64,000 nucleotides of DNA from Muraenolepis orangiensis. Lineage: Eukaryota; Chordata; Actinopteri; Gadiformes; Muraenolepididae. The stretch lies in NCBI GenBank assembly GCA_027704905.1, contig CM051001.1:24663390-24727389 (forward strand), read 5' to 3'. Below the pieces are notes generated by a model. It was not told the origin of the DNA and made no database searches. It saw nothing but the letters and a program-made list of their open reading frames with translations. The translations under genes were made by a program, and so were the position numbers. Shown here in pieces: positions 31,176 to 40,825 of this stretch. The number at the start of each line of letters is the position of its first letter. The first letter of the stretch is position 1.

Positions 31176-32689
31176 TGTAACCCCTGGTTACTAGAGCTCC
31201 AATGACTCCAAAACTTATCTCTAACATTGAAATGAGATTTGACCAATCAGAGCGTTAGGCCCGCCTCCTACGTTTACCGTGAACTCCGGTCAATACCAGA
31301 TTTTCCTTGGTCGAGTCAGGAATGACATGAGGTGTGGATGTTTAAGACATCGTCCCGTTGGTATATGATAACTATCCTCAGATTACTGATAGAAGAGAGA
31401 ATACTGGTATGATATCCTGAATTGAATTAGAAAGAAGAACCTTTGTGGATATTGTGAGAAGTGTGCGAAGGGATTCAGCACACACTCGTCGAGACGGTTG
31501 CTAGTTAGCATCAGAGAAATCCTTGGTGAGTCTCAAACAAGAGAAATGTGACTATTAGAAAGTTGTGGTAACATGATAATTGAGTGTAATGTGCGGTATA
31601 ACGATAGTTGCAATGTCGCAACATTGTTCCTCAAAAGCACGAGGGGCCGCTATACAGCCATGTGATGCATGACATAATGAAAAGAGTTGAACCCAGGTAC
31701 AGGTTGTAAATGCACTTTATTGAATGAGACGTTGATATGCACGTATGGTTTTGTATTGCAAGGCTGGGTTTTGTGTTGGACTGATTTGGATCCTGGATTC
31801 GTCTGTTCGTCTGCTGGTTCCTTTGGACTGCATCGGCGGCGGACAGGCTGGCGAGCCTCCCACGAGAACGACCTGTGAAGTGAACAAGGACAGAGTTAAA
31901 CCGCGCCTTCTACAGAGCGGTAGGATAAGCGCACTCAACGACACGTTTCCCAGGATGGATTCGTATCACTGAACTGATTTAAAGGGCCACGGACACCAAG
32001 TTCCCTGAACACATGGACAGAGTTTGACCACCATTCATGGAATGAGTGAAGTCGTTGTGTGTAAATGGATAGAGATAACTAAGTTGTAATAGGATTCAGG
32101 TTCTTTGTTAAGTACACTGCTCAGGGAAACCATTTTGTTTGTTTTATTGCTTTTGTGTTAACAGAGCTTTTGATTTGAGATGGTTTGGATATAAGGGTCT
32201 TCTTTCAAATATTAAGAGTCCTGGTTCCTAGAATTAGCTAATCCAGTTAGTTTAAGTTAGAATAATTAAAATAGTATATAGATAATAATTAAATAGTATA
32301 TAGATAATAATTAAAACAGTAAATAGATAATAATTAAAATAGTATATAGATAATAATTAAAACAGTGAGTAGATATAATTAAAATAGTAACTAAAGTAGT
32401 GGAACCAGGGAAGGTTTGGGCATCAGACCCAGGGTGTTTTGTACATATTCATTCATTTTGTTTAATTCATTGTACAGTGTATTATCCTGACTTGTGGAAA
32501 GAAAATAAACCAAAGAAGGTAAGGAAGAACTGGAAAGAGAAACACATTTCCTTACCTTCAAAACATAGATCTGTTGTCAGTGCTTCATTCTTGTGCAGAC
32601 CATCTCTCTTCCGAGGCGAACTTGGTTTCTTCTGATCTGGCCCAAAACCATATATAGATACCTTGTCTAGTTACTAAGCTAGTGTTACA
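31176..32689 (+). repeat. 5' LTR of the Gypsy element
   Basis: 1,514 bp, TG...CA ends. It contains an AT-rich block at about 32264-32400 made of roughly five 22-23-bp units (AATTAAAATAGTATATAGAT), and an AATAAA near 32505. Reading frames inside are short and recur in the 3' LTR; none has a recognisable domain. The leader right after it, TAAAGTTGGCGAGCCAGCC, should contain the primer-binding site, but I cannot assign the tRNA. Confidence 0.95.
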
Positions 32690-32787
32690 TAAAGTTGGCG
32701 AGCCAGCCAGGAGAGAGACTGTGTTTGTACAAGAGTGATCACACCACAGGAAAAGACAATCGATGATAGTAATCTAAAAGCCTTAAA

Positions 32788-34590
32788 ATGGATATAGTGA
32801 AGGCTGAACATGTAGATATCCCTAACTCTGTCATTGTTGATGGCACTCCGCTGATTAACCCCAAAGAGCTTGAGGAAACATTAGTATCCCATGGCCCTAT
32901 AAATCGCCTTTTGCTGATCGATGACCATAACTCAGAATTTCACCATCACGTCATAGTTGAGTTTAAGAGCGATGGCATCGCTATGCAGACATTAAGACCC
33001 TTACTGCCCCTAGGCTACAAGAGTCTCCGTGACGCCAATGTCACCTTTAATGTGCGTGCTTTAGATAGTGTCTACACACATGATGCTAGTAGTAGCGCCA
33101 CCAATGGATACCTTGACACATTGCAAGATATAGCAAGAACAAGTGGGAGGTCTTTCCAAGAAGTACTTCAGGAGGAGTTGACAAAGATGGTCCCAGCGGG
33201 AGGGATTAATCCCCCAGCCCAAGAGCTGCCAAACTTAGAGACGGAGCCCCAGAACCTAGGGAGTGAAGCTGCTGAAGCAACCACCACCGTGGGTTCCCCG
33301 CACGCTTCCCCTGAGTGGAACCCCGAGTATGACACACCTAAAAGCCCAGCCAAGGGACTCGAGCGAACTGCAACACACCAAACCCTAGCAGGAGCAGGGA
33401 GTGGTCATGTTTCCGCGATGATCCAACCAGTTCTCTCCATGACGACGGTTAACCCTCCTAGTGTGCAAAAGATAATAGTTGAACACATCGTGAAGACTGA
33501 GGCTGCCAGGTCTCACCAAGAGATCTCTGTTCGTCTTCGAGTCTTCTCTGGGAGAAGTCCTCGTCCTAATAATGAACCCGATTATGACACCTGGCGTGCG
33601 AGTGTTGAACTCCTGATGACGGACCCATCCATCTCTGACCTGCATAGAACACAGAAAATCGCCGACAGTCTACTGCCCCCTGCCACCGATGTCATCAAAC
33701 AGGTTGGTCCCAGAGCCTCACCTTCAGAATATCTTGAGCTCCTGGACTCGGTCTATGGGTCAGTGGAAGATGGAGACGACTTGGTTGCCAAGTTAATGGG
33801 CACCTTTCAAAACACTGGTGAAAGACCCTCAAGTTACCTGAATAGACTACAAATCACCCTGAGCACAGCTATCAGACGAGGTGGTATTGTGGAGGAGGAA
33901 AGAGGTCGATGTCTCTTGAAGCAATTCTGCAGAGGCTGTTGGAATCGTGAGCTGATCAGAGACCTTCAATTGGAACAGAAGAAAGCACAGCCGCCTTCGT
34001 TCGCCGAGCTGGTGTTTCTTATCAGAACAGAAGAGGATAGACACGCGGCGAAGGAAGATCGCATGAGAAGACATCTTGGCCTAGACAGGCAAGTTTCCAC
34101 TGCTCCCAAGACTAGAACGGTCGTGCACAGTCAAGCTGCTCACACCTGGGAAGACTCAGAGGCCACCACCACTGAAACTGATACCCTGAGAGAACAGGTT
34201 TCTGAGCTTCAAGCTCAAGTCGTTGCCATGCAGGCACCAGCTAAACCAACGACCAAGAAGAAACCGCCAGAATCAGCTGAGGTTACTGCACTAAAGAGAC
34301 AAGTCGTCGAGCTCCAAGCTCAGATGACTGCATTTCGAGTGCAAGACGATCAGATAAGGAGGAATCCACGATCAAAAGGTGTGGCGATCAAAACCGACCA
34401 TGAGGCAACCGAGCAGTCATATCGTGGGGCCCCTGCTTCTTCCAGGCCCCGTCCTTGGTACTGTTTCCATTGCGGAGAAGATGGGCACATTGCCCCAAAC
34501 TGTGAAGATGAACCGAACCCTGCTCTGGTTGAAGAAAAGAGGCACCAGTGTAAAGAGAGGCAGATTAAATGGGACCAGTTAAACTGCTGA
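32788..34590 (+). CDS. gag: Gag polyprotein, PNMA-like, with CCHC zinc knuckle
   Basis: Residues about 1-105 (IPNSVIVDGTPLINPKELEE, VIVEFKSDGIAMQTLRPLLP) resemble the RRM-like N-terminal domain of PNMA proteins. A low-complexity Pro/Glu linker spans about 125-240. The capsid-like region runs about 245-440, starting RVFSGRSPRPNNEPDYDTWR and continuing IADSLLPPATDVIKQVG and FAELVFLIRTEEDRHA, which matches the PNMA/Gypsy capsid pattern. Heptad-rich LREQVSELQAQV and ALKRQVVELQAQM around 465-515 suggest a coiled coil. A zinc knuckle CFHCGEDGHIAPNC (C-X2-C-X4-H-X4-C) is at 559-572. The role expected from the family is capsid assembly and RNA packaging. The frame is open throughout, and its last 22 nt overlap the pol frame. 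The PNMA relation is by reading, not by search. Confidence 0.9.
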   Translation: MDIVKAEHVDIPNSVIVDGTPLINPKELEETLVSHGPINRLLLIDDHNSEFHHHVIVEFKSDGIAMQTLRPLLPLGYKSLRDANVTFNVRALDSVYTHDASSSATNGYLDTLQDIARTSGRSFQEVLQEELTKMVPAGGINPPAQELPNLETEPQNLGSEAAEATTTVGSPHASPEWNPEYDTPKSPAKGLERTATHQTLAGAGSGHVSAMIQPVLSMTTVNPPSVQKIIVEHIVKTEAARSHQEISVRLRVFSGRSPRPNNEPDYDTWRASVELLMTDPSISDLHRTQKIADSLLPPATDVIKQVGPRASPSEYLELLDSVYGSVEDGDDLVAKLMGTFQNTGERPSSYLNRLQITLSTAIRRGGIVEEERGRCLLKQFCRGCWNRELIRDLQLEQKKAQPPSFAELVFLIRTEEDRHAAKEDRMRRHLGLDRQVSTAPKTRTVVHSQAAHTWEDSEATTTETDTLREQVSELQAQVVAMQAPAKPTTKKKPPESAEVTALKRQVVELQAQMTAFRVQDDQIRRNPRSKGVAIKTDHEATEQSYRGAPASSRPRPWYCFHCGEDGHIAPNCEDEPNPALVEEKRHQCKERQIKWDQLNC

Positions 34591-37500
34591 CGGTTTCTGT
34601 TGGAGGGCAAACAGGGACCAAGAGAAAAGAGATGCGCCCTAAAAGAACTGAACCAGTGATCAGCAAAAGTGCTCAAAGTAAATTATCTTCCATCAAGCTA
34701 CCTAGAGGATTGGTAGGCATGAAGTGCACAGCTCTGATCAAAATAGGAGGAAAAGAAATCAACTGTCTCTTAGACACCGGATCCCAGGTCACCACCATTC
34801 CCCTGTCACTCTATAAGAGTCACTTGTCAACTCGCCCAATGAAATCATTGAACGACTTGTTGGAAGTGGAGGGAGCAAATGGACAGGCAGTGCCATACCT
34901 TGGGTATGTAGAGCTGAATTTAACATTCCCAAAAGAGTTTCTGGGAATTGAAACTGAAGTGCCCACATTAGCCTTAGTGGTCCCAGATATGACTAACACG
35001 CCCCAAATCCTTATTGGTACCAACTCTCTAGATACCCTTTACTCTAGCTATACACAGGAAAATGCGGGCAGTCCTCAGGCATCATTCTATGGATACCGTG
35101 CCGTCCTCAAGACCCTTAAGATACGACAGGAACAGGCATGCAATGGCAACCTGGGAAGAGTGAAGGTGAAGGGAAACACACCCGAAGTTGTACCAGCTGG
35201 CAGCACGGTGGTCCTGGAGGGACTAATCCATGTGACTGGAAGCCACACAGAAAAATGGGTCATTATAGAGCCACCATCCGAGTCGTCCCTGCCCAGTGGG
35301 TTGCTGGTAGCTAGCAGCTTGCACACCTTGCCAGATAAGCGCCCCTGCCACTTGCCTGTCCTGATCAGGAATGAAACACAGAGTGACATAGTGATTCCCC
35401 CAAGGACCGTGCTAGCTGAGATACACTCTATCCAAAGAGTGGTGGGGAAGGAGCCCTCTGCTAATCTGAGGAAATCTACTGACCAAGTGACAGAGCTAGT
35501 CAGGCCCAAGATGGAATTTGACTTTGATAACTCCCCTGTGCCATTAAAGTGGAAAGACAGAATAACAGAGCTGTTGAACTCTATGCCAGAGGTGTTCGCC
35601 CAAAATGATCTTGACTACGGCCACACTGATGACGTGAAGCATCATATCAAACTCTGTGATGAGACCCCCTTCAAACATAGAGCCAGGCCTATCCATCCTC
35701 AGGATGTGGACGCAGTGCGGAAGCACCTTCAGGAGCTGCTGGCAGCAGGCATCATTCGTGAGTCAGAGTCTCCTTTCGCATCCCCTATCGTTGTGGTCCG
35801 GAAGAAGAACAACTCAGTGCGCCTGTGCATTGACTTCAGGAAACTTAATTCTCAGACCATAAAGGATGCCTACGCTCTGCCCAACCTGGAAGGAGTTTTC
35901 TCTGTGCTGACTGGGTCAAAGTGGTTCTCCGTTCTTGATCTGAAGTCAGGCTATTACCAGATCGAGATGGAAGAGGCTGATAAGCAGAAAACCGCCTTTG
36001 TGTGCCCCCTCGGGTTCTGGGAGTTCAACAGAATGCCACAAGGGATCACGAACGCACCTAGTTCGTTCCAAAGGCTAATGGAGAAGTGTATAGGGGACCT
36101 CAACAGGAAAGAAGCACTGGTGTTCATTGACGACATCATTGTCTTCTCTGAAACCCTGGAGGAACACGAATCTCGACTAACACACGTCCTTCGACAATTA
36201 AAGGAGTACGGGCTGAAGCTGTCTCCGGAGAAATGCAAGTTTTTCCAAACATCTGTAAAATACTTGGGTCACATAGTCTCCCAACATGGAGTTGAGACAG
36301 ATCCCGGAAAGATAGAGGCCCTAGAGACCTGGCCGAGGCCCACAAATCTTCAACAGCTGAGGTCCTTCCTTGGGTTTTCCGGGTACTACCGAAGGTTCGT
36401 TCAGGACTACGCTAAGATCACAAAGCCCTTGAACGACCTTACCGCAGGGTATCCTCCACTTCGGAAGAGCAGCAAGAAGAAGAAAGAGCCGGATAAACAG
36501 TACTTCAATCCTGGTGGATCTTTCGGCGATAGATGGACACCACCCTGCCAGCAGGCATTTGAGACCTTGATCGAGAAGCTCACCTCTGCTCCAGTGCTGG
36601 GATTCGCTGACCCAAAACGTCCGTACATATTACATACAGACGCCAGTACCACTGGACTGGGCGCAGCGTTATACCAGGAGCAGGACGGGAAGAAAAGAGC
36701 CATAGCTTTTGCGAGCAGAGGGCTGACTAAGAGCGAAGCCAAGTACCCTGCTCACAAGCTTGAATTCCTAGCTCTCAAATGGGCTGTCACTGCAAAGTTT
36801 AGTGATTATCTCTACGGGACAGACTTCACGGCTGTAACTGATAGCAATCCGCTAACTTACATCCTGACATCAGCCAAGCTGGACGCCATGAGTTATAGGT
36901 GGTTGTCAAGCCTGTCGACATATTCCTTCAAACTTCAGTACAGAGCAGGAAGGCAGAACCAAGATGCAGATGGGCTCTCCCGACGGCCCCATGGTGATCT
37001 CATGGATGACCCAGTGTCACAGAAAGAGAGAGATAGGATCAAGCAGTTCACACTACACCATCTGATGGATATGGAGCACACCGATGTCCTTCCCGAAGTA
37101 GTGACCGCCATCTGTGAGAAACATCAGGTCTATCAACCGAATGCAAGTCTTGGGCCTCCGTACTCGCCTGTGGCTTTAGTGGAGTCCCTAGCCCTGCACA
37201 CCGATGCTCTACCCAGCGGGTTCCAACGGGAAAATGAGCATGGTCTTCCGGTAATTCCACATCTGTCGGAAGAGGACTTGATGGAACGGCAGAGAGCAGA
37301 CCCAGATCTTAGGGCGGTCATAGAACAGCTGCAAACTGGAGAAAAGCCTCCTCCTACCCAAAGGAGAGAACTCCCTGACATAGGCTTGTGGTTGAGAGAG
37401 TGGAATCGGTTGGAGATAAGAAATGGGGTGTTATACAGAAGGAGACAAGATCAAGGGGACCTAGTGTACCAGCTGGCGCTCCCCGCAGACTTAAGGGCTA

Positions 37501-39326
37501 CTGTACTAAGAAGCCTACACGATGACCTAGGTCACCTAGGTGCAGAACGAACTCTTGACCTTGCAAGGTCCAGGTTTTATTGGCCAAGGATGTCTGTGGA
37601 TGTGGAAGAGAAAATCAAGAGATGTGAACGTTGTGTTCGCCGGAAAACTCAGCAGGAGAGAGCAGCCCCTCTGGTGAACATCACAACCAGCAGGCCATTG
37701 GAGCTGGTCTGCATGGACTTTCTCTCCATAGAGCCTGATCGGACTAACACAAGAGACGTACTGGTGATCACGGACCACTTCACAAAGTACGCAGTTGCTG
37801 TCCCTACCCCAAATCAGAAAGCACAGACAGTGGCAAAGTGTTTATGGGACAACTTCCTCGTGCATTATGGGTTCCCTGAAAGGCTCCATAGTGACCAAGG
37901 GCCAGACTTCGAGTCGCACACCATCAAAGAGCTGTGCCGCATCGCTGGTATCCAGAAAACTAGAACCACACCATATCACCCAAGAGGGAACCCAGTGGAA
38001 CGTTTCAACAGGACACTCCTCCAGATGTTGGGAACCCTGGAAAACAAGAACAAGACTCACTGGAAGGATTTCGTCAAGCCGCTAGTGCACGCGTACAACT
38101 GTACGAGAAACGATGTGACTGGATTTTCTCCATATGAGTTGATGTTTGGACGACAACCCCGACTGCCAATCGATCTGGCTTTCGGCCTACCTGTCAACAA
38201 GCCTCAAAAGTCACACTCTCAGTATGTGCACGATCTGAGAAGTCGATTGGAAGAGAGTTATAAAATTGCCACCCGGAATGCGGCAAAGACGGCTGACCGC
38301 AACAAGCGCAGATTCGACAAGAGGGTCGTGGACTCAACCCTGGAAGCAGGTGATCGTGTTCTTGTGCGGAATGTCCGGATAAGAGGGAAGCACAAGTTGG
38401 CCGACAAGTGGGAGTCTGGCGTGCATGTGGTGGTCCGACGTGCTAGCGATCTTCCTGTGTACACTGTCCGGCCAGACTCCAAAGATGGCCCCCTTCGGAC
38501 CCTGCACCGGGACTTGTTACTACCCTGTGGGTTCCTACCTGTGGTTGAACCGGAAGGTCCAGCTCCAAAAAGGGGCATCCGTAGGCCTCAAACGCGACAA
38601 AACCCAGGCATCGAGGATGATGAAGAACCTGAAGACATGAGAGATCCATCTGATTCCGAGGAGGGATGTGTTTACTACTACCCGTATGGAGGAACAGTTG
38701 AGGTTGACACTAGAACCTTGTCAGACATGGAACCAGTACAGAGGGAGAGGAACCAACCAATGCAGGAAGCACGGCCAGCTATGGTTGTTCCGGGGAAGCT
38801 GCACCCCCTTCCACGTGATCCTGGGAAAGAGAGTTTACCTGAACTTGAGGTTGAAGGAGAAACCCCACCTGAGACTGAAACTGCAAGAGAGAAACCAGCT
38901 GATCCAGAGCCTGAGGGAGGCACTTCCTCATCGGGGCTAGCGGCAAAGCGGAGATGCTCATTTGAGAGGCTTTGTGAAGTTCCAGAGGATGCTCCCAGTG
39001 AAATGGCGGAAGGCCTTCCAGTGCCCTCCGACATGTCTAACAGTGATGAAGGTCCCCAAGAGCAGCAGCCTGAGGCCACTGAGGTTGGAACTATAAGAGA
39101 TGAGATTGAACAAGACATCCCACGTATACAGCCCACTAGACACAGAACCCCCCCAGATAGACTGCATTATACACAATTAGGGAATCCCTTTGTGTCTTTG
39201 GTGCAGTCACTGTTCCAGGGTATAAGCTCTGCTTTCATAGACATACTGCAAGATCCCAGATATCAGTGTAGGTGTAACGGGACGTACACACCTTTGAGGG
39301 GGGAGTGTGTAACCCCTGGTTACTAG
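34569..39326 (+). CDS. pol: Pol polyprotein: protease, reverse transcriptase, RNase H, integrase, C-terminal extension
   Basis: Uninterrupted 1,585 codons in the -1 frame relative to gag. Visible parts: aspartic protease LLDTGSQVTT (D69); reverse transcriptase about 370-560 with LCIDFRKLN, VLDLKSGYYQIEM and the catalytic FIDD at 519-522; RNase H with HTDAS (D691) and VTDSNPL; integrase with an HHCC zinc domain (H984 to C1019/C1022) and catalytic D1050, D1109 and E1144; a GPY/F-like region about 1277-1325. The second Asp and Glu are separated by 34 residues instead of the usual 35, because the block reads HPRGNPVERFN. The last 260 residues are acidic and Pro-rich and end in a Cys-containing tail. 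The stop lies 19 nt inside the 3' LTR. The ATG at 34569 may not be used if translation enters by frameshifting from gag. Confidence 0.93.
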   Translation: MGPVKLLTVSVGGQTGTKRKEMRPKRTEPVISKSAQSKLSSIKLPRGLVGMKCTALIKIGGKEINCLLDTGSQVTTIPLSLYKSHLSTRPMKSLNDLLEVEGANGQAVPYLGYVELNLTFPKEFLGIETEVPTLALVVPDMTNTPQILIGTNSLDTLYSSYTQENAGSPQASFYGYRAVLKTLKIRQEQACNGNLGRVKVKGNTPEVVPAGSTVVLEGLIHVTGSHTEKWVIIEPPSESSLPSGLLVASSLHTLPDKRPCHLPVLIRNETQSDIVIPPRTVLAEIHSIQRVVGKEPSANLRKSTDQVTELVRPKMEFDFDNSPVPLKWKDRITELLNSMPEVFAQNDLDYGHTDDVKHHIKLCDETPFKHRARPIHPQDVDAVRKHLQELLAAGIIRESESPFASPIVVVRKKNNSVRLCIDFRKLNSQTIKDAYALPNLEGVFSVLTGSKWFSVLDLKSGYYQIEMEEADKQKTAFVCPLGFWEFNRMPQGITNAPSSFQRLMEKCIGDLNRKEALVFIDDIIVFSETLEEHESRLTHVLRQLKEYGLKLSPEKCKFFQTSVKYLGHIVSQHGVETDPGKIEALETWPRPTNLQQLRSFLGFSGYYRRFVQDYAKITKPLNDLTAGYPPLRKSSKKKKEPDKQYFNPGGSFGDRWTPPCQQAFETLIEKLTSAPVLGFADPKRPYILHTDASTTGLGAALYQEQDGKKRAIAFASRGLTKSEAKYPAHKLEFLALKWAVTAKFSDYLYGTDFTAVTDSNPLTYILTSAKLDAMSYRWLSSLSTYSFKLQYRAGRQNQDADGLSRRPHGDLMDDPVSQKERDRIKQFTLHHLMDMEHTDVLPEVVTAICEKHQVYQPNASLGPPYSPVALVESLALHTDALPSGFQRENEHGLPVIPHLSEEDLMERQRADPDLRAVIEQLQTGEKPPPTQRRELPDIGLWLREWNRLEIRNGVLYRRRQDQGDLVYQLALPADLRATVLRSLHDDLGHLGAERTLDLARSRFYWPRMSVDVEEKIKRCERCVRRKTQQERAAPLVNITTSRPLELVCMDFLSIEPDRTNTRDVLVITDHFTKYAVAVPTPNQKAQTVAKCLWDNFLVHYGFPERLHSDQGPDFESHTIKELCRIAGIQKTRTTPYHPRGNPVERFNRTLLQMLGTLENKNKTHWKDFVKPLVHAYNCTRNDVTGFSPYELMFGRQPRLPIDLAFGLPVNKPQKSHSQYVHDLRSRLEESYKIATRNAAKTADRNKRRFDKRVVDSTLEAGDRVLVRNVRIRGKHKLADKWESGVHVVVRRASDLPVYTVRPDSKDGPLRTLHRDLLLPCGFLPVVEPEGPAPKRGIRRPQTRQNPGIEDDEEPEDMRDPSDSEEGCVYYYPYGGTVEVDTRTLSDMEPVQRERNQPMQEARPAMVVPGKLHPLPRDPGKESLPELEVEGETPPETETAREKPADPEPEGGTSSSGLAAKRRCSFERLCEVPEDAPSEMAEGLPVPSDMSNSDEGPQEQQPEATEVGTIRDEIEQDIPRIQPTRHRTPPDRLHYTQLGNPFVSLVQSLFQGISSAFIDILQDPRYQCRCNGTYTPLRGECVTPGY
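34578..34590 (+). promoter_or_regulatory. Candidate -1 ribosomal frameshift site at the gag/pol overlap
   Basis: The heptamer G TTA AAC (34578-34584) is positioned in the gag frame exactly as a slippery site, followed by TGC and the gag stop TGA (34588-34590). Slipping back one base continues as AAA CTG CTG, which is the pol frame. GUUAAAC is a known functional slippery heptamer in some RNA viruses. Reinitiation at the overlapping ATG 34569 is the alternative. I did not establish a downstream pseudoknot. Confidence 0.5.
39296..39305 (+). other. Polypurine tract
   Basis: GAGGGGGGAG, ten purines, lies two bases before the 3' LTR start TGTAACCCC, the normal position for priming plus-strand synthesis. 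It overlaps the pol reading frame. Confidence 0.85.
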
Positions 39327-40821
39327 AGCTCCAATGACTCCAAAACTTATCTCTAACATTGAAATGAGATTTGACCAATCAGAGCGTTAGGCCCGCCTCC
39401 TACGTTTACCGTGAACTCCGGTCAATACCAGATTTTCCTTGGTCGAGTCAGGAATGACATGAGGTGTGGATGTTTAAGACATCGTCCCGTTGGTATATGA
39501 TAACTATCCTCAGATTACTGATAGAAGAGAGAATACTGGTATGATATCCTGAATTGAATTAGAAAGAAGAACCTTTGTGGATATTGTGAGAAGTGTGCGA
39601 AGGGATTCAGCACACACTCGTCGAGACGGTTGCTAGTTAGCATCAGAGAAATCCTTGGTGAGTCTCAAACAAGAGAAATGTGACTATTAGAAAGTTGTGG
39701 TAACATGATAATTGAGTGTAATGTGCGGTATAACGATAGTTGCAATGTCGCAACATTGTTCCTCAAAAGCACGAGGGGCCGCTATACAGCCATGTGATGC
39801 ATGACATAATGAAAAGAGTTGAACCCAGGTACAGGTTGTAAATGCACTTTATTGAATGAGACGTTGATATGCACGTATGGTTTTGTATTGCAAGGCTGGG
39901 TTTTGTGTTGGACTGATTTGGATCCTGGATTCGTCTGTTCGTCTGCTGGTTCCTTTGGACTGCATCGGCGGCGGACAGGCTGGCGAGCCTCCCACGAGAA
40001 CGACCTGTGAAGTGAACAAGGACAGAGTTAAACCGCGCCTTCTACAGAGCGGTAGGATAAGCGCACTCAACGACACGTTTCCCAGGATGGATTCGTATCA
40101 CTGAACTGATTTAAAGGGCCACGGACACCAAGTTCCCTGAACACATGGACAGAGTTTGACCACCATTCATGGAATGAGTGAAGTCGTTGTGTGTAAATGG
40201 ATAGAGATAACTAAGTTGTAATAGGATTCAGGTTCTTTGTTAAGTACACTGCTCAGGGAAACCATTTTGTTTGTTTTATTGCTTTTGTGTTAACAGAGCT
40301 TTTGATTTGAGATGGTTTGGATATAAGGGTCTTCTTTCAAATATTAAGAGTCCTGGTTCCTAGAATTAGCTAATCCAGTTAGTTTAAGTTAGAATAATTA
40401 AAATAGTATATAGATAATAATTAAATAGTATATAGATAATAATTAAAACAGTAAATAGATAATAATTAAAATAGTATATAGATAATAATTAAAACAGTGA
40501 GTAGATATAATTAAAATAGTAACTAAAGTAGTGGAACCAGGGAAGGTTTGGGCATCAGACCCAGGGTGTTTTGTACATATTCATTCATTTTGTTTAATTC
40601 ATTGTACAGTGTATTATCCTGACTTGTGGAAAGAAAATAAACCAAAGAAGGTAAGGAAGAACTGGAAAGAGAAACACATTTCCTTACCTTCAAAACATAG
40701 ATCTGTTGTCAGTGCTTCATTCTTGTGCAGACCATCTCTCTTCCGAGGCGAACTTGGTTTCTTCTGATCTGGCCCAAAACCATATATAGATACCTTGTCT
40801 AGTTACTAAGCTAGTGTTACA
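39308..40821 (+). repeat. 3' LTR of the Gypsy element
   Basis: 1,514 bp, apparently identical to the 5' LTR, including the AT-rich unit block at about 40396-40532. Its first 19 bases encode the end of pol. It is followed by the CATA target-site duplication at 40822-40825. Confidence 0.95.
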
Positions 40822-40825
40822 CATA

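Larger units (their letters stand above)
31176..40821 (+). mobile_element. Complete Ty3/Gypsy LTR retrotransposon with PNMA-like Gag
   Basis: The 9,646-bp element has 1,514-bp LTRs at 31176-32689 and 39308-40821, both starting TGTAACCCC and ending GTTACA. A 4-bp target-site duplication CATA lies at 31172-31175 and 40822-40825. The LTRs look identical on reading, and all chance frames in one recur unchanged in the other at a constant 8,132-bp offset, so insertion is recent. Order inside: leader, gag (600 codons), pol (1,585 codons: protease, RT, RNase H, integrase, C-terminal extension), polypurine tract. RNase H before integrase marks Ty3/Gypsy. No env-like frame is seen. It sits in the ORF1/ORF2 junction of a minus-strand L2 LINE. 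Confidence 0.96.

Noticed and set aside
31687..31972. 63-75-codon frames inside the Gypsy LTR
   Set aside because: They recur identically in the other LTR, have no domain, and are expected by chance in 1.5 kb.
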